A stretch of 64,000 nt of DNA from Billgrantia bachuensis (GCF_011742165.1 NZ_JAAQTO010000051.1:26424-90423), one strand, 5' to 3'; positions 19,781 to 28,564 are shown, counted from the stretch's first letter. Numbers and translations are program-made. The notes: a model not told the origin generated them from the sequence alone.

Positions 19781-19806
19781 CGAGGCCCGCCAGTTGGTGG
19801 GCCTCG
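19781..19806. terminator. hairpin between convergent genes
   Basis: CGAGGCCC (19781-19788) pairs with GGGCCTCG (19799-19806), with further pairing (CCA/TGG) in the loop. It lies between the convergent cyclotransferase and OmpW genes and probably stops transcription from both sides, although there is no long T-run. Confidence 0.55.
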
Positions 19807-19822
19807 CGGCGTTCAAGGCAGA

Positions 19823-20467
19823 TCAGAAGCGATAGCTGATGCCGGCCATGAACACCCACGGATCGATGTTGACTGTGCCAATTACTTCGCCGTTCAGGCT
19901 GGCATCGGTATCGATGTCGACATACCAGGCTGCGGCGTTGACGCCCCAGTTCTCGTTCATGCGGACGTCGACGCCGAGCTGGCCGGCCAGGCCCCAGGAG
20001 CTGTCGAGGTCCAGGTCGGCGCCGGGAACATTAACCTCTTCACTGAAGAAGTGGGTGTAGTTGAGGCCAGCGCCGGCATAGGGTTGGACCTGTGCGCCGG
20101 TGCCGCCCAGCGGGTAGTACTGCAGGCTCAGCGTGGGTGGCAGGTGCTTGGTGGAACCTGTCACAGCGCCATCGGCAATCGAGATGTCGTGCTTGAACGG
20201 CAGTGCGGCCAGCAGCTCGACGCCCAGCTTGTCGTGGAAGAGGTAGGTCAGGGTGAAGCCCAGGTTGGTATCGTTGTCGACGTCGACCTTCAGCCCTGTC
20301 AGGCCGAGTGCATCGATACTACCGTTGTCGCTCTTGGGGTCGACTTGAACGACGCCCACGCGGGTAATGAAGTCGCCCTGATGGTAGGCGAGCGCCTGGC
20401 TGCTGGCGAGAAGTGCAGTGGCTGCCAGGCCAGCGCCGAAGAGAATGGCAGGTGAAGGTTTGCGCAT
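19823..20467 (-). CDS. OmpW family outer membrane protein (copy 1)
   Basis: This 214-residue protein has a cleavable signal peptide (about residues 1-27, ending SQALA) and an eight-stranded OmpW-type barrel ending in an aromatic C-terminus (GISYRF). Conserved OmpW pieces include GDFITRVGVVQVDP, FTLTYLFHDKLGVELLAALPFKH in two segments and TLSLQYYPLGG. OmpW proteins form narrow hydrophobic channels in the outer membrane. It lies beside a paralogue in the same orientation. Confidence 0.92.
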   Translation of the reverse strand: MRKPSPAILFGAGLAATALLASSQALAYHQGDFITRVGVVQVDPKSDNGSIDALGLTGLKVDVDNDTNLGFTLTYLFHDKLGVELLAALPFKHDISIADGAVTGSTKHLPPTLSLQYYPLGGTGAQVQPYAGAGLNYTHFFSEEVNVPGADLDLDSSWGLAGQLGVDVRMNENWGVNAAAWYVDIDTDASLNGEVIGTVNIDPWVFMAGISYRF

Positions 20468-20631
20468 GAGTCGACTCCTGTCGTTTGCAAAGGGGCAGCC
20501 TGAGCTGCTTACGAAACGAAGCCAGTCTACTCAGTGCCTGGCGGCAGGTTATTGACTCACGACAATAATTACTTTCGACAAATAAACAGGTATTTTGAAT
20601 GTTTTTTTGCGCGGACATGCCATGAACGAAG

Positions 20632-20656
20632 AACGCCGGGCCATGTGCCCGGCGTT
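20632..20656 (-). terminator. terminator hairpin of second ompW copy
   Basis: A perfect 9-bp stem, AACGCCGGG (20632-20640) and CCCGGCGTT (20648-20656), with a 7-nt loop. It lies about 33 nt past the stop of the second OmpW gene. Confidence 0.65.
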
Positions 20657-20688
20657 TGCGTACTGACGCGCTGTCAGCCTTGCTCGAC

Positions 20689-21291
20689 TCAGAAGCGGAA
20701 GGTCACGCCGCCGCCGACGGTCACGGGGTCTACCTTGATTTCAGTCTCGCCGCCACCTGCAGAAACGTCAGAGTGCACTTCGGCATAATTGGCGAAGCCA
20801 TTCAGCATCAGGTTATCCGTGATGGCGAGATCGATCCCGACCTGGCCGGCAGCACCATAGCTATTATCAGCGTTGATGCCATCCGGCTCGCCTGAGAAGC
20901 GGGTGTAGTTCACCCCGGCACCCACGTATGGCTGCACTTTGGAATCCAGCCCACCCAGCGGGTAGTAGTTCACCAGCAGGTTGACCGGCATGCGGTCGAT
21001 GGAGCCGGCGCCGACCCCATCGAGCGCGAGATCGTGTTCGATCTTTTCGGAGCTGTTCAGCTCTATGCCGACCTTGTCGTGGAACAGGTAACCGGCACCG
21101 AAAGTGAAGCCGTTGGAATCATTGATGGAAAGATCCTGGCCGGCTAGCTCTCCGTTATCGGAACTCGGCTCGGACTTGGCGAAGCCGCCACGCACGAAGA
21201 CATCGCCGGCGCCATAGGCCAGGACCGCCTGGCTGGCGAAGAGCGCGCTGGCTGCAAGGGCAACCACGGGAATAAGACGGATCGGTTTCAT
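20689..21291 (-). CDS. OmpW family outer membrane protein (copy 2)
   Basis: This 200-residue paralogue of the preceding protein has a signal peptide (about 1-25, ending AVLA), the barrel core (GDVFVRGGFAKSEPSSD, FGAGYLFHDKVGIELN, LLVNYYPLGGLDSKVQPYVGAGVNYT in two segments) and the terminal VTFRF. Residues from an upstream in-frame ATG (21336) are left out because the signal peptide starts at 21291. Each copy seems to have its own promoter and terminator. Confidence 0.92.
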   Translation of the reverse strand: MKPIRLIPVVALAASALFASQAVLAYGAGDVFVRGGFAKSEPSSDNGELAGQDLSINDSNGFTFGAGYLFHDKVGIELNSSEKIEHDLALDGVGAGSIDRMPVNLLVNYYPLGGLDSKVQPYVGAGVNYTRFSGEPDGINADNSYGAAGQVGIDLAITDNLMLNGFANYAEVHSDVSAGGGETEIKVDPVTVGGGVTFRF

Positions 21292-21480
21292 TACAGCGTC
21301 CTCCTGGTTTTTAACGCCGGAGGTTCCCGGCAGCATTGGACGATGTCTACTATACGAACACTGTTTCTAAAAGTCCTGTTTAATTTTGTTATCGCCTTCA
21401 TCGTCATGTTTGATTGGCATAACTGCACGATTGCCTAATTTCAAAGCCGCGAATATGACAAGCAATGTGCAGTGCGTTGT

Positions 21481-21494
21481 ACAATAATTATTGT
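21481..21494. promoter_or_regulatory. 14-bp perfect palindrome in divergent region
   Basis: ACAATAATTATTGT lies between the second ompW copy and the YbgE-like gene. The first ten bases recur at 20562-20571, about 95 nt upstream of the first ompW copy. A shared operator is possible; AT-rich chance similarity is the alternative. Confidence 0.3.
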
Positions 21495-21561
21495 CTTGCA
21501 GCATGGCGTAAGGAAGATCGAAGGGCTAAGCCTTGTGTAGGGGCACACAGGAGAGGGCACG

Positions 21562-21858
21562 ATGCGGACAGAGGTTCAGGATCGCTCGATGTGGCTGGCG
21601 CTGTCAGCCATGCTGGTGGCAGCGGCACTGTCGCTGTGGTTGTTGATTCGCCCCGAATTGATCAGCGGAATGCCAATGGTCCTGCGTATGCCGGTCATCG
21701 GCCTGGGCGTATGGGCCCTGGGAGCGGCTTTCATGCAGCCGATGGGGCTGGAATTTCGGCGGCACTGGCTGCGTTGCGCCACCGTCCCGCCGGTCAGTCT
21801 GGCAGCGCTCGGCGCCTTTGCGCTGATAGTGATCGCTCGCGCCGTCTGGCTGGGCTGA
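21562..21858 (+). CDS. small membrane protein, possibly YbgE-like
   Basis: This 98-residue protein has three predicted membrane helices (about 11-30, 39-58, 76-96). The middle pattern (WALGAAFMQPMGLEFRRHWLR) faintly resembles YbgE, the small protein encoded in cytochrome bd operons, but no cyd genes are nearby. The link is therefore weak, and it may be an unrelated three-helix protein. It ends just before a clear terminator. Confidence 0.6.
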   Translation: MRTEVQDRSMWLALSAMLVAAALSLWLLIRPELISGMPMVLRMPVIGLGVWALGAAFMQPMGLEFRRHWLRCATVPPVSLAALGAFALIVIARAVWLG

Positions 21859-21867
21859 GCCCGCGAA

Positions 21868-21890
21868 AAAGCCGCCACGAGGGCGGCTTT
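21868..21890. terminator. bidirectional terminator
   Basis: AAAGCCGCC (21868-21876) pairs with GGCGGCTTT (21882-21890), with A-run and T-run flanks on the two sides. It separates the YbgE-like gene from the convergent putP. Confidence 0.8.
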
Positions 21891-21937
21891 CTCTTCACCT
21901 GGCGGTGCCGATTGACGCGGCGCCTGATGCCTGGCGT

Positions 21938-23416
21938 TTATGTTTCCTCGAAGGTATCGAAGTCCGCGGTCACACGCAGGTCCGGCTCTTCGGTGGCCAG
22001 GCTCGCCACCACGATGGCGATATAAGCCAGGATCACGCCCGGGACGATCTCGTAGAGGTCGAAGATTCCGCCGGACAGCTCGGCCCAGACCACCACGGTC
22101 ACACCGCCTACCACGATACCGGCCAGTGCCCCCCATTTGTTCATGCGTCGCCAGTAGAGCGACATGATCAGCGCCGGGCCGAAGGCAGCACCGAAGCCGG
22201 CCCAGGCGTAGGCGACCAGGTCGAGCACGGTGGCGTCTGGGTTGAGCGCCAGCAGGTAGGCCAGCACGGCAATCGCAATGACGGCGAAACGACCCACCCA
22301 TACCAGCTCGGTCTGGGTGGCATCCTTGCGAAAGATCGCCTTGTAGAAATCATCGGTCAGTGCCGAAGAGGAGACCAGCAGCTGTGAATCGGCAGTGGAC
22401 ATGATCGCGGCGAGGATGGCGGCAAGCAGGATGCCGGCGATTACCGGATGGAAGATCAAGTTGACCATGATCATGAATACGGTTTCACCGTCGGCCAGGT
22501 CGCGTTGGACGAAGCCCACGCCGAGCAGGCCGACGGCGATGGAGCTGACCAGGGCGATCGCAGTCCAGATCACCGCGATACGACGGGCGGCGGGTATGTC
22601 GCGGTCGCTGCGGATGGCGGCAAAGCGCGCCAGGATGTGCGGCTGACCGAAGTAGCCCAGGCCCCAGGCCAGCGAGCTGACGATACCGATGAAGGACAGC
22701 GCCTCACCGGTGGAGGCATCGCGGAACCAGGCGAGCATGTACTCGCTTTCGGCGGCGAGAGCGGCTCCGGCACCGGTGGTACCCCCCAGGTCGCTGAAGG
22801 CGATGACCGGCACGATGGCCAGTGCTGCGGCCATCATCAGACCCTGGATAAGGTCGGTCCAGGAGACCGCCAGGAAGCCGCCGATGAAGGTATAGGAGAT
22901 GATCGTCAGTGTGCCAATGGTCACGGCGAGGGTGTAATCGAACGCGAATACCGTCTCGAACAGCCGGCCACCGGCGACCAGGCCGGAGCTGGTGTAGAAG
23001 AGGAAGAACAGCAGGATGAAGACCGCCGAGATCACTCGCAGCAGCTGCGACTTGTCACCGAAGCGGTTGGCGAAGTACTCGGGCAGGGTCAAGGCATCGC
23101 TGACCTTGAAGCTGTAGAGGCGCAGGCGGCGTGCCACGATCAACCAGTTGAGCCAGGTGCCGATCAGCAGGCCAATGGCGATCCAGCTCGCCGAGATACC
23201 GCTGACGTAGGCGGCGCCGGGCAGGCCGAGCAGCAGCCAGCCCGACATGTCCGACGCCCCGGCGGAAATCGCCGAGGTCCAGGGGCCTAGCGAGCGACCG
23301 CCGAGGATATAGTCAGAGAGATTGGTGGTGCGCATGTAGGCAATGATACCGATGCCTAGCATCACGATGAGGTACACCGCGAAGGTGAAGCCGATTGCCA
23401 TGTTGTTCTCGATCAT
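21938..23416 (-). CDS. putP: sodium/proline symporter PutP
   Basis: This 492-residue sodium:solute symporter (SSS family, about 13 membrane helices) has the PutP signatures SAGASDMSGWLLLGLPGAAY and STADSQLLVSSSALTDDFY. It imports proline with Na+. The ATG at 23416 is preferred: AAGGA lies upstream, whereas the longer reading starts with TTG at 23431. It is 42 bp downstream of putA on the same strand, giving a putA-putP unit. In halophiles proline is both a nutrient and an osmolyte, so uptake may serve both. Confidence 0.95.
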   Translation of the reverse strand: MIENNMAIGFTFAVYLIVMLGIGIIAYMRTTNLSDYILGGRSLGPWTSAISAGASDMSGWLLLGLPGAAYVSGISASWIAIGLLIGTWLNWLIVARRLRLYSFKVSDALTLPEYFANRFGDKSQLLRVISAVFILLFFLFYTSSGLVAGGRLFETVFAFDYTLAVTIGTLTIISYTFIGGFLAVSWTDLIQGLMMAAALAIVPVIAFSDLGGTTGAGAALAAESEYMLAWFRDASTGEALSFIGIVSSLAWGLGYFGQPHILARFAAIRSDRDIPAARRIAVIWTAIALVSSIAVGLLGVGFVQRDLADGETVFMIMVNLIFHPVIAGILLAAILAAIMSTADSQLLVSSSALTDDFYKAIFRKDATQTELVWVGRFAVIAIAVLAYLLALNPDATVLDLVAYAWAGFGAAFGPALIMSLYWRRMNKWGALAGIVVGGVTVVVWAELSGGIFDLYEIVPGVILAYIAIVVASLATEEPDLRVTADFDTFEET

Positions 23417-23458
23417 TGGGGGTTCCTTCAATGTTCTTGTGGTAACAGACGAGCCTCG

Positions 23459-26400
23459 TCACTCGTCTCCCAGCGCAAGCAGTGACGCATTACCGCCCAG
23501 CGCGGCGGTATTGACGGTCACCGTTTTTTCCGTGGCGAAGCGCAGCAGGTAGTGCGGTCCGCCAGCCTTGGGTCCGGTACCGGAAAGGCCCTGGCCTCCG
23601 AACGGCTGAACGCCCACGACGGCGCCGATGATATTCCGGTTTATGTACACATTGCCAACGCGAATCCTCTGTGCGACGAGCTGAGCAAAGGATTCGTTGC
23701 GGCTATGTACGCCGAACGTCAGCCCGTAGCCCTTGGCATTGATCGATTCGAGCACCTTCTCGATCTCGCTGGCCTTGTAACGCACCACGTGCAGGATCGG
23801 ACCGAACTGCTCGCGCTCCAGAGCATCGATGGCATCGATGCTGAAGGCCATCGGCGGCACGAAGGTGCCTTCAGCGGTGTGGGCCGGATCCAGGCGGGTC
23901 TCGGCCAACAGGCGGCCTTCGCCCTTGAGGATCTCGATATGCGCCAGCAGGTTCCTGCGGGCATCCTCGTCGATCACCGGCCCGACATCGGTGCCCAGGT
24001 CGCGGGGGTCGCCGACGTGCAGCTCGTCCATGGCACCGCGCAGGATCTCGATGATCCGGTCGGCCACGTCGTCCTGCAGATAGAGCACGCGCAGCGCGCT
24101 GCAGCGCTGGCCGGCGCTCTGGTAGGCGGACTGGACCACGTCCGCTACGACCTGTTCCGGCAGCGCGGTGGAGTCGACGATCAGTGCGTTCATGCCGCCG
24201 GTTTCGGCGATCAGTGCCGGTAGCGGCGCATTCTCGCGCGCGGCCAGGGCGCGGTTGATGATCTGGGCGGTATCGGTGCCGCCGGTGAAGACGACACCGG
24301 TGATGCGGGGGTCGGAAGTGAGCACGCTGCCGACGGTAGGGCCGTCGCCAGGCAATAGCTGCACCACGTCGCGCGGCATGCCGGCTTCATGAAGCAGCTC
24401 GACCACGCGATGCGCGACGATGGAGGTCTGCTCGGCGGGTTTGGCCAGCACGCTGTTGCCGGCCACGGCGGCGGCCACCATCTGGCCGCAGAAGATCGCC
24501 ACCGGGAAGTTCCATGGACTGATCGCGGCGAACACACCCTTGCCGTTCAGCATCAAGCGGTTCGACTCGCCGGTGGGACCGGGCAGCTCGATCGGCTCGC
24601 CGAACTGCTCTTCGGCGCGCATGGCGTAGTAGCGGCAGAAATCCACCGCCTCGCGGATCTCGTCGACGCCATCGGTGAGCAGCTTGCCGCCCTCGCGGGA
24701 GCACAGCGTCATCAGCTCGGCCATGTTCGCTTCCATCAGGTCGCCCAGGCGGCGGATGATGGCGGCTCGCTCGGCTACTGGCGTGGCCTCCCAGCGTGGG
24801 TAGGCGGCCCAGGCGGCATCCACCGCCCGCGCTGCCTGGTCGCGGTTGGTCCACTGTACGCTACCGACCCGCTGGCGGCGATCGTAGGGGCTGAACACCT
24901 CGTGCACATTGGCCGGGTCGCGGCCCACCTCGAAGGCGAGTAGCGGGCCGACCTCGTAGCTGCGTTCCATGAAACCCGACATGGCCTCCATCAACGGCTC
25001 GTACTGGCTGCGTACGTTGAGGTTGACGCCCTTCGAGTTGCGGCGCTTCTCGCCGTAGATGTCAGTGGGCATGGGAATTCTCGGGTTGGCGAAGGTGCGG
25101 TACTGAGCCAGGGTTTCCACTGGATGCACACAGAGCGTTTCTACCGGTACCTTGGGGTCGACCAACTGATGCACGAACGAGGAATTGGCGCCGTTTTCCA
25201 GTAGGCGACGCACCAAGTAGGGCAGCAAATCCTTGTGCGCGCCCACTGGGGCATAGATGCGGCAATAAGTGCCCTGGGGCGCGCGCTTGAGTGCCGCATC
25301 GTAGAGCGCCTCGCCCATGCCGTGCAGGCGCTGGAATTCGAAGGGGCGGGTAGCCTCGTTGCCCATCTCCAATATGGTGCTGATGGTATGGGCGTTATGC
25401 GTGGCGAATTGCGGGAAGATGCGACCGCGGGTCTGATCGGAGAGCAGGAAACGTGCACAGACCAGGTAAGCGACGTCGGTGCAGGCCTTGCGCGTGTAGA
25501 CCGGGTAGCCCTCCACGCCGAGCTGCTGCGACTCCTTGATCTCGCTGTCCCAGTAGGCGCCCTTGACCAGGCGTACGGGGATCTCGTCGCCCTGGCGTTC
25601 GGCCAGGCGGTTGAGATAGTGCAGTACCGGCAGCGCACGCTTGGAGTAGGCTTGCACCACCAGCCCGAAGTGACCCCAGCCCTTGCAGGTGCTGCTCTCG
25701 TAAACGGCGCGGAACACTTCCAGCGACAGCTCCAGGCGATCGACTTCCTCAGCGTCGATGGTCAGCGCCACGTTGCGCTGGCGCGCCATGGTGGCCAGTT
25801 CGCGCACGCTGGCGACCAATTCTCGCAGGACCTGATCGCGGCGGCCGAATTCGTAACGGGGATGCAGCGCCGACAGCTTGATCGATACGGAGGGGGCCGG
25901 GGTCCGGTCGGGGAGCTTGGTGCTGGTCAGGCCGACCCGCTCGATGGCTCGGGCGTAGTCGTCGAAGTAGCGCTTGGCGTCGGCACGGGTGCGCGCCGCT
26001 TCGCCCAGCATGTCGTAGGAGTAGGTATAGCCCTTGTCGAATAGCGGCCGGGAGCGCTTCAGGGCCTCGTCGATGTCGCGCCCGAGCACGAACTGCTTGC
26101 CCATGACCTTCATCGCCTCGTACATGGCGCGGCGGATCACCGGCTCGCCCATGCGGTTGACCATGCGGTTGATGAAGCTCGAGGGCTTGCCGTCGCGAGG
26201 CTTGTCGAGCGTGACCACGCGGCCGGTCATCAGCAGCCCCCAGGTCGAGGCATTGACCAGCCAGGAGTCGCTTTGGCCCATGTGTGCCTTCCAGTCGGCA
26301 GGGCCCAGCTTGTCTTCAATCAGTGCATCGGCCGTAGCCGTGTCGGGAATGCGCAGCATGGCTTCGGCCAGGCACATCAACATCAGCCCCTCGTGGGTAT

Positions 26401-26650
26401 CGAGGCTGTATTGCTGGAGCAGTTCGTCGATGGTGTCCACGGCGGTATCCATCTCACGAACTTCGCGGACGAGTTCGGCGGTCTTGCCCGCGATGCGCCG
26501 GAAGTCCTCAGGATCGGCACTGAGGACGTCGACCAATTCCCGGACGAAGGCCTCTTCATCGACAATGTAATGATCGCTGATACGCGAGAACAGGGTATCG
26601 AGATCCTGCTGCCAGGAGGCAGCCTCCAGCATTGTTTTGGCGTTGAGCAT
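23459..26650 (-). CDS. putA: bifunctional proline dehydrogenase/P5C dehydrogenase PutA
   Basis: This 1063-residue enzyme oxidises proline to glutamate in two steps. The FAD-binding proline dehydrogenase barrel covers roughly residues 130-480 (YSYDMLGEAARTRADA, RLVKGAYWDSEIK, YAPVGAHKDLLPYLVRRL). The aldehyde dehydrogenase domain covers roughly 560-1020 (AETGGMNALIVDS, catalytic Cys in SAGQRCSALR near residue 848). It lacks the N-terminal ribbon-helix-helix DNA-binding domain of the 1320-residue E. coli form, so it cannot be its own repressor. The AraC regulator upstream probably has that role. Confidence 0.97.
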   Translation of the reverse strand: MLNAKTMLEAASWQQDLDTLFSRISDHYIVDEEAFVRELVDVLSADPEDFRRIAGKTAELVREVREMDTAVDTIDELLQQYSLDTHEGLMLMCLAEAMLRIPDTATADALIEDKLGPADWKAHMGQSDSWLVNASTWGLLMTGRVVTLDKPRDGKPSSFINRMVNRMGEPVIRRAMYEAMKVMGKQFVLGRDIDEALKRSRPLFDKGYTYSYDMLGEAARTRADAKRYFDDYARAIERVGLTSTKLPDRTPAPSVSIKLSALHPRYEFGRRDQVLRELVASVRELATMARQRNVALTIDAEEVDRLELSLEVFRAVYESSTCKGWGHFGLVVQAYSKRALPVLHYLNRLAERQGDEIPVRLVKGAYWDSEIKESQQLGVEGYPVYTRKACTDVAYLVCARFLLSDQTRGRIFPQFATHNAHTISTILEMGNEATRPFEFQRLHGMGEALYDAALKRAPQGTYCRIYAPVGAHKDLLPYLVRRLLENGANSSFVHQLVDPKVPVETLCVHPVETLAQYRTFANPRIPMPTDIYGEKRRNSKGVNLNVRSQYEPLMEAMSGFMERSYEVGPLLAFEVGRDPANVHEVFSPYDRRQRVGSVQWTNRDQAARAVDAAWAAYPRWEATPVAERAAIIRRLGDLMEANMAELMTLCSREGGKLLTDGVDEIREAVDFCRYYAMRAEEQFGEPIELPGPTGESNRLMLNGKGVFAAISPWNFPVAIFCGQMVAAAVAGNSVLAKPAEQTSIVAHRVVELLHEAGMPRDVVQLLPGDGPTVGSVLTSDPRITGVVFTGGTDTAQIINRALAARENAPLPALIAETGGMNALIVDSTALPEQVVADVVQSAYQSAGQRCSALRVLYLQDDVADRIIEILRGAMDELHVGDPRDLGTDVGPVIDEDARRNLLAHIEILKGEGRLLAETRLDPAHTAEGTFVPPMAFSIDAIDALEREQFGPILHVVRYKASEIEKVLESINAKGYGLTFGVHSRNESFAQLVAQRIRVGNVYINRNIIGAVVGVQPFGGQGLSGTGPKAGGPHYLLRFATEKTVTVNTAALGGNASLLALGDE

Positions 26651-26766
26651 TTGATTTCCCCGAATGTCGCCCGTCCTGAAACGGCAAGAGCCATGCGCCA
26701 GGCGTTCCGCCCGAACATGGGTGTGTCATCCTTGACTGTAGGGGGCGAACGGCGGGGCTGCTTGTC

Positions 26767-26802
26767 AAAACCCCGGAAGGATTTACACAATCCGCGGGTT
26801 TT
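26767..26802 (-). terminator. hairpin between AraC regulator and putA
   Basis: AAAACCC (26767-26773) pairs with GGGTTTT (26796-26802), and an inner stem GGATT/AATCC (26780-26784, 26790-26794) extends it. It lies between the regulator stop and the putA promoter region, so it is read as a terminator of the regulator gene. A role as a regulator site is possible. Confidence 0.5.
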
Positions 26803-26828
26803 GGACGTGAGGGAATTGTATTTGCGAC

Positions 26829-27644
26829 TTAAGTCGTATGTCGTAGGCGGTTTACGGGAAAGGCGGTGGAGCTGTCCAGCTGATTGGTACGTCGAAGCTG
26901 GCTGGGAGGGCAGCCGTAGGCGCCGCGGAACGCATGAGAGAGGGCGCTCTGGTGAGCGAAGCCGGTATTCAGGGCGATCTGCGAAAGCGGCATGTGGCTA
27001 TCCTCGAGGAGCCGCCGCGCTGCTTCCAGGCGACGCCGCCGAACGTACTGCCAGGGGGAGAGGCCGGTCTGCTCGCGAAAGCGGCTACGGAAATGCGCTT
27101 CGCTGAGACACGCCTGTGCGGCAAGGTCGGCGACCGAGATGGGCGAAGACAAGTGCCGGTCGATGAACTGGTCGAGCTTGGCCAAGTCGAACTGGCGCGT
27201 TGCCGGCTGCGAAGTTGCCCCGCCGAGTCTGGCGTGCAGGCAGCCGAGAAAAGTCGCCGCCAGCCGATCGCTCTGGGTGGTGCTCAAGCTCTGTGGGCTG
27301 TCGGCCTGCTCGAGCAATAAAAAATCCAGGTAATGCTTGAGCGGCTTGTCCAGGGCGAAGAAGCGAGGGGCATCGAAAAGCCGCGACAACTCGTGGTGAT
27401 AACCGGTGAGCGAGGGGGCATTGGCGGGCAGGTCGAGGATCAGCTGGCGGTTGACGCCCTGGCCCATGTAGTAGTGCACGTGGTTGGCGGGCACGATGCA
27501 GCCGGAAAATGCCGAGATTGCACCGCCCAGGCCCTCGATCTCGAATTCCGCCTGGCCCTGAAGACCGATGACGATCTGGTGAAAGTCATGAGCATGGTGC
27601 TGGGTGGCGGTATCGAGCGGAGTCTGGCGGATGACACTGGACAT
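26829..27644 (-). CDS. AraC-family regulator, probably of proline catabolism
   Basis: This 271-residue protein has an N-terminal cupin-like effector domain (HHAHDFHQIVIGLQGQAEFEIEG, about residues 14-36 in two segments) and a C-terminal double HTH (VADLAAQACLSEAHFRSRFRE, then ALNTGFAHQSALSHAFRGAYG). The ATG at 27644 follows GGAG; the reading frame continues upstream to 27869 but that part is not protein-like. Its position 178 bp ahead of putA, and PutA's lack of a DNA-binding domain, suggest it activates put genes with proline as inducer, as PruR does in pseudomonads. That role is inference. Confidence 0.85.
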   Translation of the reverse strand: MSSVIRQTPLDTATQHHAHDFHQIVIGLQGQAEFEIEGLGGAISAFSGCIVPANHVHYYMGQGVNRQLILDLPANAPSLTGYHHELSRLFDAPRFFALDKPLKHYLDFLLLEQADSPQSLSTTQSDRLAATFLGCLHARLGGATSQPATRQFDLAKLDQFIDRHLSSPISVADLAAQACLSEAHFRSRFREQTGLSPWQYVRRRRLEAARRLLEDSHMPLSQIALNTGFAHQSALSHAFRGAYGCPPSQLRRTNQLDSSTAFPVNRLRHTT

Positions 27645-27738
27645 GTAGAACTCCCGCGTGCTGGCTATCGCAGCCGAGCATATCACACTCGACGCCCTGG
27701 TGGAGCAGCACGGACTGCCCATCGACGCCCTGTCAACG

Positions 27739-28113
27739 CTACGGCTGGCTGCGTTGTCGCTCCCGCAGGCGCTGATGGGAAGCCAAGTGACTACGCAGAG
27801 CGGACAGCTCCTCCCGGCCGGTCTTGTCGAGCAGCGGTTTGCCCTGGGCCAACTGCCAGGGACGTCCATGTTCCTGCATCAGATGCTGGGCGCGACGCCT
27901 CACGCCTTCGAGGTAATCGTCATGACGAATGGGATAGTTGATCACGACGTTCCACTCATTCTCTCCGACCTGGTTGGCCAGGGCCTTGTCGAACAGCTCC
28001 AGCAACTGTTTCGGTTCGGTGCGGTAGCGCGGCGTGCGCGAGAACAGCAGGATCAGCACCACGCCACCGATGACGAACAGGCAGACGGCAAAGATGAGCA
28101 GGAAGAGAGCCAT
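27739..28113 (-). CDS. small single-pass membrane protein, unknown function
   Basis: This 124-residue protein has one N-terminal membrane helix (LFLLIFAVCLFVIGGVVLILL, split around residue 12), followed by a charged cytoplasmic domain (FDKALANQVGENEWNVVINYPIRHDDYLEGVRRRAQ in part). The frame stays open upstream through the tRNA gene, which cannot be coding, so the ATG at 28113 is used. I do not recognise the family. It directly follows tRNA-Gly on the same strand. Confidence 0.65.
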   Translation of the reverse strand: MALFLLIFAVCLFVIGGVVLILLFSRTPRYRTEPKQLLELFDKALANQVGENEWNVVINYPIRHDDYLEGVRRRAQHLMQEHGRPWQLAQGKPLLDKTGREELSALRSHLASHQRLRERQRSQP

Positions 28114-28185
28114 GGAAAGCCACGCTGGGAAGGACGAGCTGGCCGACAACCGATAGCCACTGGCGTAGCGGCCTGCTGCGGGAAC

Positions 28186-28259
28186 TGGAGCGGGTGAAGG
28201 GAATCGAACCCTCGTCTTAAGCTTGGGAAGCTTCTGCTCTACCATTGAGCTACACCCGC
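28186..28259 (-). tRNA. tRNA-Gly (anticodon CCC)
   Basis: Read on the minus strand, the 74-nt sequence folds as a complete cloverleaf. The 7-bp acceptor stem (GCGGGTG with CACCCGC) is followed by T and an encoded CCA end. The anticodon loop TTCCCAA is flanked by AGC/GCT pairs, and the T-arm contains GGGTTCGATTCCC. Anticodon CCC reads GGG. Confidence 0.97.
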
Positions 28260-28270
28260 GGGGCGTTTCG

Positions 28271-28300
28271 ATAGTAAAACCAAGGGCTTGGGCTTTGCAA
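28271..28300 (-). promoter_or_regulatory. promoter of tRNA-Gly
   Basis: On the minus strand TTGCAA (28300-28295), an 18-nt spacer and TACTAT (28276-28271) lie 11 nt ahead of the mature tRNA 5' end. The G/C-rich discriminator is as expected for a stringently controlled stable RNA gene. Confidence 0.65.
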
Positions 28301-28473
28301 GCCGTCTTTCGAATTTCCCTTTTCCTGTCAGATAAGTGCTTGTTTTGACGGTTCAGGGCGATGCGCCATGCATCCTTGGCGGGACGTCTCAAAGCGAGGT
28401 CTGGAAGGGGGAGAGAAAAAAATTATCGAACAGTGGCGAACTTTTTTGCTTGCTGCTGTCATATCTGATACAG

Positions 28474-28564
28474 GCAACAGCGCGATGGCAGTCGCTAACA
28501 CTGTTGCTCTGGCTCGCAGTTTCGATCTTGCCGCCCATGACATCCCTCATGGGCGGTTTTTTTT
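28474..28564 (+). ncRNA. candidate small RNA with intrinsic terminator
   Basis: In a 414-bp gap with no protein gene, a two-tier stem-loop is followed by a strong terminator. The outer stem is GCAACAG (28474-28480) with CTGTTGC (28501-28507). An inner stem is GCGA (28482-28485) with TCGC (28492-28495). The terminator is CCGCCCATGA (28531-28540) with TCATGGGCGG (28547-28556) and eight T residues. The terminator has no upstream gene on its strand, so a short transcript of about 90 nt, or a longer one starting near 28345, is suggested. The 5' end is a guess. Confidence 0.45.
28531..28564 (+). terminator. strong intrinsic terminator without an upstream gene
   Basis: A perfect 10-bp stem, a 6-nt loop CATCCC and an uninterrupted run of eight T (28557-28564). 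It acts on plus-strand transcripts, away from the tRNA and towards the convergent CBS gene. The reverse direction has no comparable T-run, so it does not obviously serve the CBS gene. Confidence 0.85.

Noticed and set aside
28114..28392. N-terminal extension of the small membrane protein upstream of 28113
   Set aside because: The extension would translate the complete tRNA-Gly gene.
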